Shown piece by piece: positions 1 to 8,885 of a stretch of DNA of 43,234 bases. The notes beneath the pieces are model-generated. The model saw only the letters and a list, made by a program, of their open reading frames with translations. It searched no databases and had not been told where the DNA came from. Source of the stretch: Desulfobacteraceae bacterium (GTDB lineage Bacteria > Desulfobacterota > Desulfobacteria > Desulfobacterales > Desulfosalsimonadaceae); contig JAABSL010000313.1 in NCBI GenBank assembly GCA_011390415.1, forward strand, positions 1-43,234, in the 5' to 3' direction. Made by a program: the position numbers and the translations under genes. The stretch's first letter is position 1. Every line of letters begins with the position of its first letter.

Positions 1-945
1 GATGGCCATCTCCTCGAGCCGTGCGGCGATATTGACGCAATCCCCGATCACCGTATAATCCATCCGGTTGGCGGACCCGATATTGCCGATAATGGCATTG
101 CCGGTATTGATCCCGATACCGACCTCAAACAGCTCCTGGTTGGTGCGGAGTCTTTTTTTCATCATTTCCTCGGTGGCTTCCTGCATTTCAATGGCGGTTC
201 GAATGGCATTTTCAGACGCATTCCCGGATGCGTCAACGAGTCCGAATACCGCAATCAGCTGGTCCCCGACAAACTTATCCAACAGCCCGTTGTTTTTAAA
301 AATAATATCCACCATCACGCTGAAATACTGATTCAGCATCAGCACCACATCTTCTGCGGTCATGCCTTCCGCAATGGTGGTAAACGATCGGATATCCGCA
401 AAAAGAACCGTTACCCGGCGACGTTCGGTATCCACCAGACCGCCGCCTTTCAAATCAATCAATTTTTCCACCAGATTATTGCCCACATAGCGGCTCAAGC
501 GGTTTCTGAGGTCTTCTTCCTGCTTGGTTTTCTGATAGGACAATGCCAGGTCCCGGGAATACACCATCAATTGGGTGGCTTGTTCCTGGTTCTTGCGTTT
601 CATTTTATCCAGCCGGCCAATAAGGGAATTAAAGTGGGTCGCAATTTCATTTAATTCCCGGTCCGCCTCAATCTGTATCGGCTCGCTTCGCTCGCCGCTT
701 TCCGCCAGGCGGGTTTCTCTGCTCAAGGAAAATACCCTGTCCGCGGTTCTCCGGATCAGTGAATAACCGACAACGGTAGAAATCAATATGATAGGAATAT
801 ATAGAATAATGGATTCAGATATCGATATATTCCCGGTCATGTATAAATAAAAGAGCAGCAGATAAGGAATGACGGCCATCAGCGCCAGGGCAGCCAGCAT
901 TTTTCCCCCGATGGTATTGTAATCCCGACGATACGCCTGCTTCAT
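1..945 (-). CDS. Class III adenylate/guanylate cyclase with N-terminal TM region and HAMP-like linker (partial, continues past left edge)
   Basis: Reverse-strand translation from ATG at 945..943: MKQAYRRDYNTIGGKMLAALALMAVIPYLLLFYLY..., then RRRVTVLFADIRSFTTIAEGMTAEDVVLMLNQYFSVMVDIIFKNNGLLDKFVGDQLIAVFG...GIGINTGNAIIGNIGSANRMDYTVIGDCVNIAARLEEMAI, typical of class III cyclases. Not in the ORF track because it is open at the edge. Confidence 0.9.
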   Translation of the reverse strand, partial: MKQAYRRDYNTIGGKMLAALALMAVIPYLLLFYLYMTGNISISESIILYIPIILISTVVGYSLIRRTADRVFSLSRETRLAESGERSEPIQIEADRELNEIATHFNSLIGRLDKMKRKNQEQATQLMVYSRDLALSYQKTKQEEDLRNRLSRYVGNNLVEKLIDLKGGGLVDTERRRVTVLFADIRSFTTIAEGMTAEDVVLMLNQYFSVMVDIIFKNNGLLDKFVGDQLIAVFGLVDASGNASENAIRTAIEMQEATEEMMKKRLRTNQELFEVGIGINTGNAIIGNIGSANRMDYTVIGDCVNIAARLEEMAI

Positions 946-1421
946 GTCAAATTCCCGGGGAAAAAAGAACGATCCATTCTTTCAAATTCAAACGGTTGAT
1001 GAAATTTTACGGCAACCCCTGTTTTTACACCGGGCGCATCCGCATCCCGGGGCGCCATGGGATGAATACGAACAACCGAGGCTTCGGTTTTGATGCAGGC
1101 GCGAACATCCTGTGTGCCGGCTAAAAAAATATCCAGTTTCAAAAGCTGTCCCGGATAATATTTTTCAGGCATTTGTGAAATAAACAGGGCACCGCCGCCG
1201 GATACGTCATGAAGTTCGCTTCTTTCTTGATCCGTATGCCGATCGCTGTCTATTATCGAAACCATTACTTCAAATTCAAGAGGAAACCGATTAAAGGATC
1301 TTTTATAGGATGTTGGATCGTTTGCTTGCTGTTCCGGCGATCCCTGATCCGGCAACGGTTTTTGCCAGAACCCGAAAGACCGGTGAAAAAATTTTAAAAA
1401 GCGTTTAAAACTGAGTGTCAT
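942..1421 (-). CDS. PilZ domain protein
   Basis: ORF 159 aa; RFPLEFEVMVSIID...SELHDVSGGGALFISQMPEKYYPGQLLKLDIFL fits the PilZ pattern. Stop overlaps the cyclase start codon (ATGA). Confidence 0.75.
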   Translation of the reverse strand: MTLSFKRFLKFFHRSFGFWQKPLPDQGSPEQQANDPTSYKRSFNRFPLEFEVMVSIIDSDRHTDQERSELHDVSGGGALFISQMPEKYYPGQLLKLDIFLAGTQDVRACIKTEASVVRIHPMAPRDADAPGVKTGVAVKFHQPFEFERMDRSFFPGNLT

Positions 1422-1500
1422 GTGATATACATCACCGTTTCAGGGCAAATTCCGTGCAGGGTTTTTTATACGCTTTTAAAACCCAAATCGGATAAACCGG

Positions 1501-1658
1501 AAAATTTGAAAGTGATCAAAAGTTTGAAGTGATCTAAAGTTATGGTTAATGCCTTCGGCGTTTTCAATTTTTATGTTAAAAATGATCGCGCGTTTCGCGC
1601 AGTCATGAACTTTAGGCACTTTAGTTCACTTTAGTCACTTCACACTTTCTGAATTTTT
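1501..1658. repeat. Imperfect long inverted repeat with AAGTGATCTAAAGTT/AACTTTAGGCACTTT units
   Basis: Left arm GAAAGTGATCAAAAGTTTGAAGTGATCTAAAGTTATG vs right arm CATGAACTTTAGGCACTTTAGTTCACTTTAGTCACTTCACACTTTC; inner GCGCGTTTCGCGC and AATGCCTTCGGCGTT hairpins. Confidence 0.6.
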
Positions 1659-1719
1659 AAAATTATTTGCCAAAAAAACACAAAAATTAGAGATAAAAAA
1701 CTAAGTCGGGCATTTTGTT

Positions 1720-4122
1720 TTAACTGATGCACACCCGCCGGACTTCGGCTATATCAGAAAGCCCGTCAAACACTTTTAAGATGCCATCCTGCATCAGAGT
1801 GGTCATCTCTTCTTCTTTGGCCTGAACAAATAATTCTTCGGCACTGGCCTGTTTCTTGATCATCCGCTTGATTGTCGGCGATCCGTTCATCAGCTCATGA
1901 ATACCCACCCGGCCTTTATAGCCTGTTCCACTGCACTGATCACATCCCACCGGTGAAAAAAGTTTCAGGTCCGGCGAAAGTTGGATCCCGGTTTTTTTGA
2001 AATCCTCTTTTCCGTAGTCATTGACAATATCATCGAATTCTTCCTGGCTTGGCGTATATTCTTTCCGGCAATTCTTGCACAGGCGGCGCAGCAGGCGCTG
2101 AGCCAGTACAGCTAAAAACGCATCGGAAAAATTCAATGGGTTCAGTCCCATATCCAGAAGACGCGTCACTGTTTCCGGCGCACTGTTGGTATGCAGGGTA
2201 GAGAAAACCAGATGCCCGGTCAAAGAGGCTTCAACGCCGATAGAGGCCGTTTCAAAGTCCCGCATTTCACCCACCATAATCACATCCGGATCCGCCCGCA
2301 AAAACGCCCGCATGATTCTGGCGAAATCCAGGCCGATCTTGTTTTTCACTTCCACCTGACGCAATCCGAGCTGGGAGATTTCAACCGGATCTTCGGCGGT
2401 CCATATTTTTCGTTCCGGCGTGTTAATATGATGCAGGGCGGAATGAAGGGTGGTGGTTTTACCGGAACCCGTGGGGCCGACCACCAGAACCAGACCATAG
2501 GGTTTTGAGATGGCTTTTAATAACGCCTTCATATTCCGGTCGGTAAGGGCCAGGTCTTCAATCTTCATGGCGCCGCTGGTGGCAAGGATTCGCATTACCA
2601 CATCTTCCTGGTTGTCGGCTGTGGGCAGAGTAGCCACCCGCAGTTCAAAAGGCGGAATCCCTTTTCGCTTGAATTTAATTTTGCCGTCCTGGGGCAGCCG
2701 TTTTTCCGCGATATCCAGGTTGGCCATAATTTTGATTCGGGATAAAATAGCCATGGCAAAAGAATTGGGGACTTCAAGAAAATCCTGACAAACCCCGTCA
2801 ATCCGGAATCGGATTTTTGTGCGTTTGGCGATGGTCGACGGCTCGATGTGGATATCAGAGGCATCTTTACGATAAGCGGTGATTAATACCTGATCCACCA
2901 GCTGAACGACCTTTCCGGAGCCTTCATCAACCGTTTCAACATCTTCGTCTTCATCATCAACCTCTTCAAATGCGATTTCCGGCAGCTGGTCAAAACCATC
3001 ATTCGGATCTCCCTTCCGGGCTTCAACTTTGGGCGCATTTTGCTGGGCAAAAAAATGATTGATAATGGCGACAATATCTTCTTTAATCCCCACGGAAAAA
3101 ACAAACTTGTTGGTATTAAACAACGCTTTGGCATGATCGAGTTTGCTGAGATCTTTCGGGTCATCGATCAGTATCTCAATATGATCGATTTCCCAATGCA
3201 GGGGCACCCAGACATCCTGGATTAAAAAAGGTTTTTTTAAATTGCTGATCAGCTCATACGGAATCTCCATCTTCGGATCAAATTTTTTAAACGGACAATT
3301 ATAGTAAGCAGACAGAGACTTTCCGATTTCTTCCTTGGGCGTTTTGAACTGTTCCATCAAAACAGTTTCAACGCTTTTTTTTACTTTTTTGGACAGCGCC
3401 AGTGCTTTCTGCAGCTGATCCGTATTTACAATTTTATGACGCAGCAGATAATCATACCTGGAGTCATACCGTTTGTCCGGCTGAACAGACGCTATTTTCT
3501 CCTGGATTCGGGGATAAACCGGATCAATTTTCTGAACGGTTTCATAGCTCTTGATCGCCAGTTCTTTATTGTGGCGTTTATCCAGTTCTGTACCCAGCAT
3601 AAAATGAATGGAAGCCCGGGCCTTGTCATCCAGATTGTTTTCTTTTATTATCGCTTCCAGTTCCGAAACCACATCTGCCGGTTCGTTAACAACAAAGCTG
3701 CATTCCAGAAAATCTGCGAAAAAATCATCAATCAGATAATCCGTCTGAAATAATTTTTTATACTCTGCGGCCGCTTCCCGGTATAAACCCAGTTCCTTAA
3801 AGGCGGACGCACTGTCACAAATCTCAGGACCGCTCTCGCCGATTGAAAGCCCGGTTTTAATATGGGAGACTTCTTCGGACGAGAGATTGTAATGGGTATC
3901 ACTGTCATGGACTTCGATCTCTTTGCCCAGTTCATCCATTTTTAATTTAATTTGCTGAACCAGCGCTTCATCCAGATCCGTTTCTACAGATAAAATCTCC
4001 TGGTATAATTCCAGGGCTTCATCATAGAGTCCGTGTTTTTCATAGGCTTCCGCGGATTTGATTTTAGCCTGATAATCTTCAGTTGTTTCTTGAACACTTT
4101 CCATGGTCGCACTCCTGACCAA
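1720..4122 (-). CDS. GspE/PilB-family type II secretion/type IV pilus assembly ATPase with N-terminal TPR-like region
   Basis: 800 aa; GPTGSGKTTTLHSAL Walker A, DPDVIMVGEMRDFETA Walker B region, STLHTNSAPETVTRLLDMG, tetracysteine CKNC...CDQC; N-terminal TPR-like helices and a T2SSE N-domain-like region. Confidence 0.93.
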   Translation of the reverse strand: MVRSATMESVQETTEDYQAKIKSAEAYEKHGLYDEALELYQEILSVETDLDEALVQQIKLKMDELGKEIEVHDSDTHYNLSSEEVSHIKTGLSIGESGPEICDSASAFKELGLYREAAAEYKKLFQTDYLIDDFFADFLECSFVVNEPADVVSELEAIIKENNLDDKARASIHFMLGTELDKRHNKELAIKSYETVQKIDPVYPRIQEKIASVQPDKRYDSRYDYLLRHKIVNTDQLQKALALSKKVKKSVETVLMEQFKTPKEEIGKSLSAYYNCPFKKFDPKMEIPYELISNLKKPFLIQDVWVPLHWEIDHIEILIDDPKDLSKLDHAKALFNTNKFVFSVGIKEDIVAIINHFFAQQNAPKVEARKGDPNDGFDQLPEIAFEEVDDEDEDVETVDEGSGKVVQLVDQVLITAYRKDASDIHIEPSTIAKRTKIRFRIDGVCQDFLEVPNSFAMAILSRIKIMANLDIAEKRLPQDGKIKFKRKGIPPFELRVATLPTADNQEDVVMRILATSGAMKIEDLALTDRNMKALLKAISKPYGLVLVVGPTGSGKTTTLHSALHHINTPERKIWTAEDPVEISQLGLRQVEVKNKIGLDFARIMRAFLRADPDVIMVGEMRDFETASIGVEASLTGHLVFSTLHTNSAPETVTRLLDMGLNPLNFSDAFLAVLAQRLLRRLCKNCRKEYTPSQEEFDDIVNDYGKEDFKKTGIQLSPDLKLFSPVGCDQCSGTGYKGRVGIHELMNGSPTIKRMIKKQASAEELFVQAKEEEMTTLMQDGILKVFDGLSDIAEVRRVCIS

Positions 4123-4296
4123 TTATTTGATTTGTGCAGCCGACTTCAAAAACCGGCTGATTTGAATATGTGCTGATATTAAGAAAAACATATGAAACCG
4201 TTATGCATATTTCATGGCGCAAGCGTTATACATAAACAGATGGTGTGGGGAAAACCAAGGGTATATTTTCAAACTGCTGTTAAAGCAGAAAAATTA

Positions 4297-4665
4297 TTAA
4301 AAAATCTTTTTTCGTAAAAGCTTGCCGAACCGCTTGCTGGCAGGCTGAATCTTTGTCAGCTCGGGAAGCAGAATTTCACAATTCAGCCTTACCAGAGAAA
4401 TCGGCCCATTATCGCCGATAATAACAATCAGAAATCCGATCTCACTTTTTTTAATGTAAAACCGTGCGTTGTCATAAATCAATTCCGCGTCTTTAATATT
4501 GCCCATTTCAATTGAAAACGGCTTCCAGTCAATCTGAGAAAGCTTTTCCTCTTCGCCCCTGAAATCAGAAGCAAACTTACTCATCATGACACCCCCCTCG
4601 TTCGAGACGACCATCAATCCGTGAACGCCGTCGATCCCCATCACATCTTTAAATATATCTTTCAT
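4297..4665 (-). CDS. Roadblock/LC7-like (MglB-like) small protein
   Basis: 122 aa; DVMGIDGVHGLMVVSNEGGVMMS...AELIYDNARFYIKKSEIGFLIVIIGDNGPISLVRLNCEILLPEL resembles the Roadblock/LC7 fold pattern. Confidence 0.55.
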   Translation of the reverse strand: MKDIFKDVMGIDGVHGLMVVSNEGGVMMSKFASDFRGEEEKLSQIDWKPFSIEMGNIKDAELIYDNARFYIKKSEIGFLIVIIGDNGPISLVRLNCEILLPELTKIQPASKRFGKLLRKKIF

Positions 4666-4723
4666 AGCCTTATCCGCGCAGATCCTTCATAGTGATAATC
4701 ATATATTTCGATTGATTCCTTTT

Positions 4724-5836
4724 CTATCCCAGCACACCCAGGATACGGTCCCATGGCGCATCCGATGAAATCGATATCGCTGTGGTCTCTTCTCCCGGAA
4801 CAATCACAAACTGCTGCTCATTGTCCCGATTGACATATAAGGCATTTAATGCGCCGCAATTAAAGGCATTGCCTATATTTGAAGCCTGATCGATGAAGGC
4901 GTCCCAGCTCTGATCATGGTAGATATCGATGATTCCGTTCCGTTCACCGATCGAATTTTTAATTTTCGCGCGTATGGTATCAATCGGAGACAGGTTTTCC
5001 GGTTCCACCTCTTTTTTTGACGGGCGGACCTTTGCGGCAGTTTCTGGTTTTTTCGCCGGAATTTCCCGGCCCGGGGGCGTTGATTCGTCAAACGGCGAAT
5101 CCAGAAGTATTTCGTTGGCGCCGTCTTCTTCTTCGGCTCGTTCCGCTTCTTCTTCGGCCAGCTCATCTTTCGCACGCATGGCATCGAGCAGAATGGCCTG
5201 AAGATCTCCGTCAATCAGTTTTTCCTGGAATACACAGTCATGCTCAATTGACAAAGACACATTGGACCAGGACAGGATGGCATAAGCCGCGTCTTTTCCC
5301 TGCTGGTCGCCGATTCGGGCATTCATCAATTCACCGTTGCGGAAAAAGAGCACACCGCCCCGGCCGCCTTTCTTGTCCACTACCCGCAGCGTGCTTGTCT
5401 GCTGCTCCATTTCAATGAGCTGCAAAAATGTTTCCAGTGTGACGTTGTGGAGACTGCCGCCTTCCGCTTTTTTATTTAACGTTTTTGTTATTTCGCCAAA
5501 CAACTCAATGGCGGTAAACGGTTTCTTCAAATAACCGGCGGCCCCGCTCTGAATGACCACCTCTTTTGTTTTTGGCTTATCATAGGAAGTCATCATATAA
5601 ACCGGAATATCCGGATATTTCTTTAAAATACCGGAAAGCAGTTCAAAACCGTCCATTCCCGGCATTCGTAAATCAGAAATAACAAACGACACATATGTCT
5701 TTTTGAGCAGATCCAGCGCCGCATTTCCGGATTCAGCCGTTAATACGTTAAATGACTCTGAAAACCCTTCGAGATCTTTCTGAATCAAGCGCAAAAATGC
5801 CTGGTCATCGTCAACGATTAATACATTGGGTTTCAT
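4724..5836 (-). CDS. Response regulator: REC + DUF4388/PATAN-like domain + uncharacterised C-terminal region
   Basis: 370 aa; MKPNVLIVDDDQAFLRLIQ...VSFVISDLRMPGMDGFELL...YLKKPFTAIELFGEI (receiver), followed by TLETFLQLIEMEQQTSTLRVVDKKGGRGGVLFFRNGELMNARIGDQQGKDAAYAILSW (DUF4388/PATAN pattern). Confidence 0.85.
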   Translation of the reverse strand: MKPNVLIVDDDQAFLRLIQKDLEGFSESFNVLTAESGNAALDLLKKTYVSFVISDLRMPGMDGFELLSGILKKYPDIPVYMMTSYDKPKTKEVVIQSGAAGYLKKPFTAIELFGEITKTLNKKAEGGSLHNVTLETFLQLIEMEQQTSTLRVVDKKGGRGGVLFFRNGELMNARIGDQQGKDAAYAILSWSNVSLSIEHDCVFQEKLIDGDLQAILLDAMRAKDELAEEEAERAEEEDGANEILLDSPFDESTPPGREIPAKKPETAAKVRPSKKEVEPENLSPIDTIRAKIKNSIGERNGIIDIYHDQSWDAFIDQASNIGNAFNCGALNALYVNRDNEQQFVIVPGEETTAISISSDAPWDRILGVLG

Positions 5837-5889
5837 TTCTTATTCCTTTTTTCCGGCCATGATGAGAGATGGAATCATTTTTTACTATG

Positions 5890-6939
5890 CTATACTTCTA
5901 TATTAAAATCAATGATTTCATCGATATAGTTTTTCTGCCACGCTGCCAGGTGCTTTCTTAAAACCGCTGCCATGCCAAGGGACGAAGCCATATCTTTGAC
6001 ACATTCAACAATCGCGGCCACAAGCTCTTTGGCACTGGCATTCCCGTTAAAGGACACCTTGCCGTTTGAATACCGAAATTCGGCAGCAAAAGGATCCAGA
6101 AAATCATATTGATCCACTTTTTCCACAAATTGTTTGTTCAAAAGAGTTTCAAAGTCCGCCTTGATCCGCTTGTTGCCCCGAACCATATTTTCCGATAATA
6201 CCAGCAGGTCCTGGAGCATGCGCAGGACTTGCCGGGAATCCTGCCTGGGTCTCAGCTTCGGCTTTGGTTGTGTCGGGACTGGCCTGGGGGCTGCAACAAC
6301 CGGCTGCGCCGGTTTAACTTCCGGTTTGGCAGCCAATGTGGAAATCTTTGACAGTTGAATTTTTTTAACATTAAAAATTCCGCCGACGTCCCGGCATCTT
6401 TTTATCAAATCATCCCGATACCCCACCGATCGATCCAGGTCACCTTCCCCCTGCGCAGAAGCGCCGCCGATCACTTCACCATTGTAAATAAACAACAGCC
6501 CGCCGCCGGAATTCTGATTTAATTTCACATCAATATAACCGGTGAGCTTTTCATTTTCCATTTTTTTGATCAGGGACTCAAGATCCGTAAATTCCGAACT
6601 TAAATCACTGTATAATTGTTCTGCATTTGAAAGATTGGCCCAATAGTAAACCCTTTCAGGCAAAATATAATACACGGTAACAGAATAATTATTCTTAGAT
6701 GCGGTTTGGTTAATTTTAGTTAATGCGGCACCGCCCTTTAATTCTTCTTTTTTATCTTTATAATACCCATTGAGCAGGTTATCTTCATCAAAAAAAACAA
6801 CGCCTTCCCCTACCCGGGATTTAAAATAAACTCCGCCGGTCCCCAATGCGCCCTGATAGTGTTCCACTAATTTGTCAATTTTGAGATAATAACTGTTCAG
6901 ATCCTGAATAGCCGGTTTTTCTCGCGGTATGATAATCAT
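5890..6939 (-). CDS. Uncharacterised protein with DUF4388/PATAN-like or related N-terminal half
   Basis: 349 aa ORF; ...LIKKMENEKLTGYIDVKLNQNSGGGLLFIYNGEVIGGASAQGEGDLDRSVGY resembles DUF4388-like modules; Pro-rich linker and a helical C-terminal region. Confidence 0.6.
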   Translation of the reverse strand: MIIIPREKPAIQDLNSYYLKIDKLVEHYQGALGTGGVYFKSRVGEGVVFFDEDNLLNGYYKDKKEELKGGAALTKINQTASKNNYSVTVYYILPERVYYWANLSNAEQLYSDLSSEFTDLESLIKKMENEKLTGYIDVKLNQNSGGGLLFIYNGEVIGGASAQGEGDLDRSVGYRDDLIKRCRDVGGIFNVKKIQLSKISTLAAKPEVKPAQPVVAAPRPVPTQPKPKLRPRQDSRQVLRMLQDLLVLSENMVRGNKRIKADFETLLNKQFVEKVDQYDFLDPFAAEFRYSNGKVSFNGNASAKELVAAIVECVKDMASSLGMAAVLRKHLAAWQKNYIDEIIDFNIEV

Positions 6940-7069
6940 TACTTCTCCCGATAAAAAATTCTTTCAGAGAAATCTTTTGATTTACGATTCACATATAACA
7001 AAACAAGCAATGTGCCTTTACTTCACACATTGCTTGTTTGCTACGATATATAAAAACATTTAAAAAAAT

Positions 7070-8251
7070 TTACCGTCTTCGGCGTAACCGCTCGATCGAA
7101 AACCGGAGGCTGTCCTGCATTCGTGAAATTGCATCGGCGAGGTTGCCGATTTCGTCTTTTGAATGCACATCAATTTCTGCTTCAAGATCGCCGACGCTGA
7201 TCCGATCAGCGGCTTCCGTCAGATACTGAATATTTCGGGTTAAGCGGTACCCATAAACGATAATGATTAAACCGATCAAAACAATCGCACCGATCAGAAT
7301 CGCAAAGTTGATATTTCGGGTATCCGTGGCCAGTTTTTGCGCTCTTTCCTTAAGCGATTCTGTTTTGTTTGTAAATTCATCAATATAGGCAGTACTCATC
7401 AACAGAAACGGGGAACCTTCGATCCGAATCGGGGAAATCGCCATATATTTTTCCCTTATTTTTCCATCCGGATCTTTCCATCGATAAAACCCTTCAGACT
7501 CTTTCATTCCCTGAGAGCCGGTCAGAACCTCAAAAAAGTGATCAAAATAAGGCCCCAGCGCTTTTCTGATCATGTCGATATCATCAATACCGATAATATT
7601 CGGATTCGGATGCGCCCATATTGTCCAGTTCTGACCTCTGTCCGGTTCCGGCTGCTGAATAACACAGGTATAACCGGTCTCTCCGACACTTTGTACAGCA
7701 ATGCCGCTGAAATCCGGATCGTAGAAAAAATCCTCTCTTTCAAGTTCCGGATTGTTGCGCAAATAAATTTCCACCTGCAGTGCCACATCCCTTGCCTTTT
7801 GCATCAATTTTTCTTTACCTTCCTGCAAAACAAGGTTGGTACTGTCTTCTGTAATCTCGTTTGCCAGCTTGTTCAGCTGCTGTTGCGAAATATATCCGGA
7901 AATCGCCATGAGAAAAATGGGAAGAACAAGAAAAAGGACCATCATTTTTCCTCTTAACCCCAGCCAGCCACTTGTGCGGGTCTCTGTGGCGCCGGCACTC
8001 ATTCTTTCCGGACGTGAAATTGGCTCTTCCTCTTCTTCGATTTCTTCTGCCCGCGCAAATGACGGCATGCCGCTATCATCGGCGGCTGTAAAATCATCGG
8101 CAGGTTCGTCCGCTGCATCAATCAATTTTGAGATCTGAGTTACATGCCCGCATTCACCGCATCGGACCCTGACGGATTTTCCTTTATACTGATCTAATTT
8201 ATCAGGGTCGATATGATAAACCTTGCCGCACTCTTCACAAATAACCGTCAT
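7070..8251 (-). CDS. Membrane receptor: N-terminal MJ0042-type zinc ribbon, TM, Cache-like periplasmic domain, TM, HAMP; no output domain
   Basis: 393 aa; MTVICEECGKVYHIDPDKLDQYKGKSVRVRCGECGHV (two CxxC), TM LMVLFLVLPIFLMAI-like, extracytoplasmic region, TM NFAILIGAIVLIGLIIIVYGY, HAMP RNIQYLTEAADRISVGDLEAEIDVHSKDEIGNLADAISRMQDSL, then ends RRRR. Confidence 0.82.
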   Translation of the reverse strand: MTVICEECGKVYHIDPDKLDQYKGKSVRVRCGECGHVTQISKLIDAADEPADDFTAADDSGMPSFARAEEIEEEEEPISRPERMSAGATETRTSGWLGLRGKMMVLFLVLPIFLMAISGYISQQQLNKLANEITEDSTNLVLQEGKEKLMQKARDVALQVEIYLRNNPELEREDFFYDPDFSGIAVQSVGETGYTCVIQQPEPDRGQNWTIWAHPNPNIIGIDDIDMIRKALGPYFDHFFEVLTGSQGMKESEGFYRWKDPDGKIREKYMAISPIRIEGSPFLLMSTAYIDEFTNKTESLKERAQKLATDTRNINFAILIGAIVLIGLIIIVYGYRLTRNIQYLTEAADRISVGDLEAEIDVHSKDEIGNLADAISRMQDSLRFSIERLRRRR

Positions 8252-8325
8252 ATCTTCTCCTCCTTAATTTAATTGGCAGCATTGATAATCATGTGGTTCT
8301 TCAATAATATTGCTATTATATTAAT

Positions 8326-8796
8326 TTACGCTTTGATTTCCCGAAGTTTTCGCACCATGGCCTGCTGGAAGGCGACTTTTCTTTCTTCCCTGAGAATTTG
8401 ACGGGCCAGCAAATCCACCAGTTCGGCGGCACGGTGGGAAGGGAATTTTGACGGACGTTCTCCCATTTCACTCACCTCATCCTCAATGACCACATCCGCA
8501 ATCGGCCCCATGGCCCGGGACAATTCTGCGGACAAATAATGAAAAAACGACTTATCAAGTTTTGGGACTGCTTCTTTTGCAGTTTCACAAAGATGAAGTT
8601 TGTACAATCGATTTAAAACCGACTTTAACTGTTTTAAATTCATATTCAACGACTGGGCGACCTGACCAAGATTTTTCGTCCCGTCAAGTTCCATTAACAC
8701 CTGCAGCATTTCGCTATCCAGAGAAACCTCTCCCAAGTCGGCACGAACGGTCCGCTTAAGAACCAGTTTGGACATATCACCTGCGAAAACATTCAT
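8326..8796 (-). CDS. Uncharacterised protein (N-terminal helical/winged-helix-like; C-terminal DUF8082-like segment)
   Basis: 156 aa; VLMELDGTKNLGQVAQSLNMNLKQLKSVLNRLYKLHLCE resembles a PqqD/wHTH-like module; AELSRAMGPIADVVIEDEVSEMGERPSKFPSHRAAELVDLLARQI. Confidence 0.55.
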   Translation of the reverse strand: MNVFAGDMSKLVLKRTVRADLGEVSLDSEMLQVLMELDGTKNLGQVAQSLNMNLKQLKSVLNRLYKLHLCETAKEAVPKLDKSFFHYLSAELSRAMGPIADVVIEDEVSEMGERPSKFPSHRAAELVDLLARQILREERKVAFQQAMVRKLREIKA

Positions 8797-8885
8797 TATT
8801 CAGCCTCCGAAAAATCATTAGAAAACCTGCGAATTATTCACCTCACGAAACGCTAAAAAAATGCGCGTGTTCTTTGACTTAGCGA

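Noticed and set aside
7337-7957. 206-aa plus-strand ORF
   Set aside because: Shadow ORF antisense to the HAMP receptor gene; no recognisable domain.
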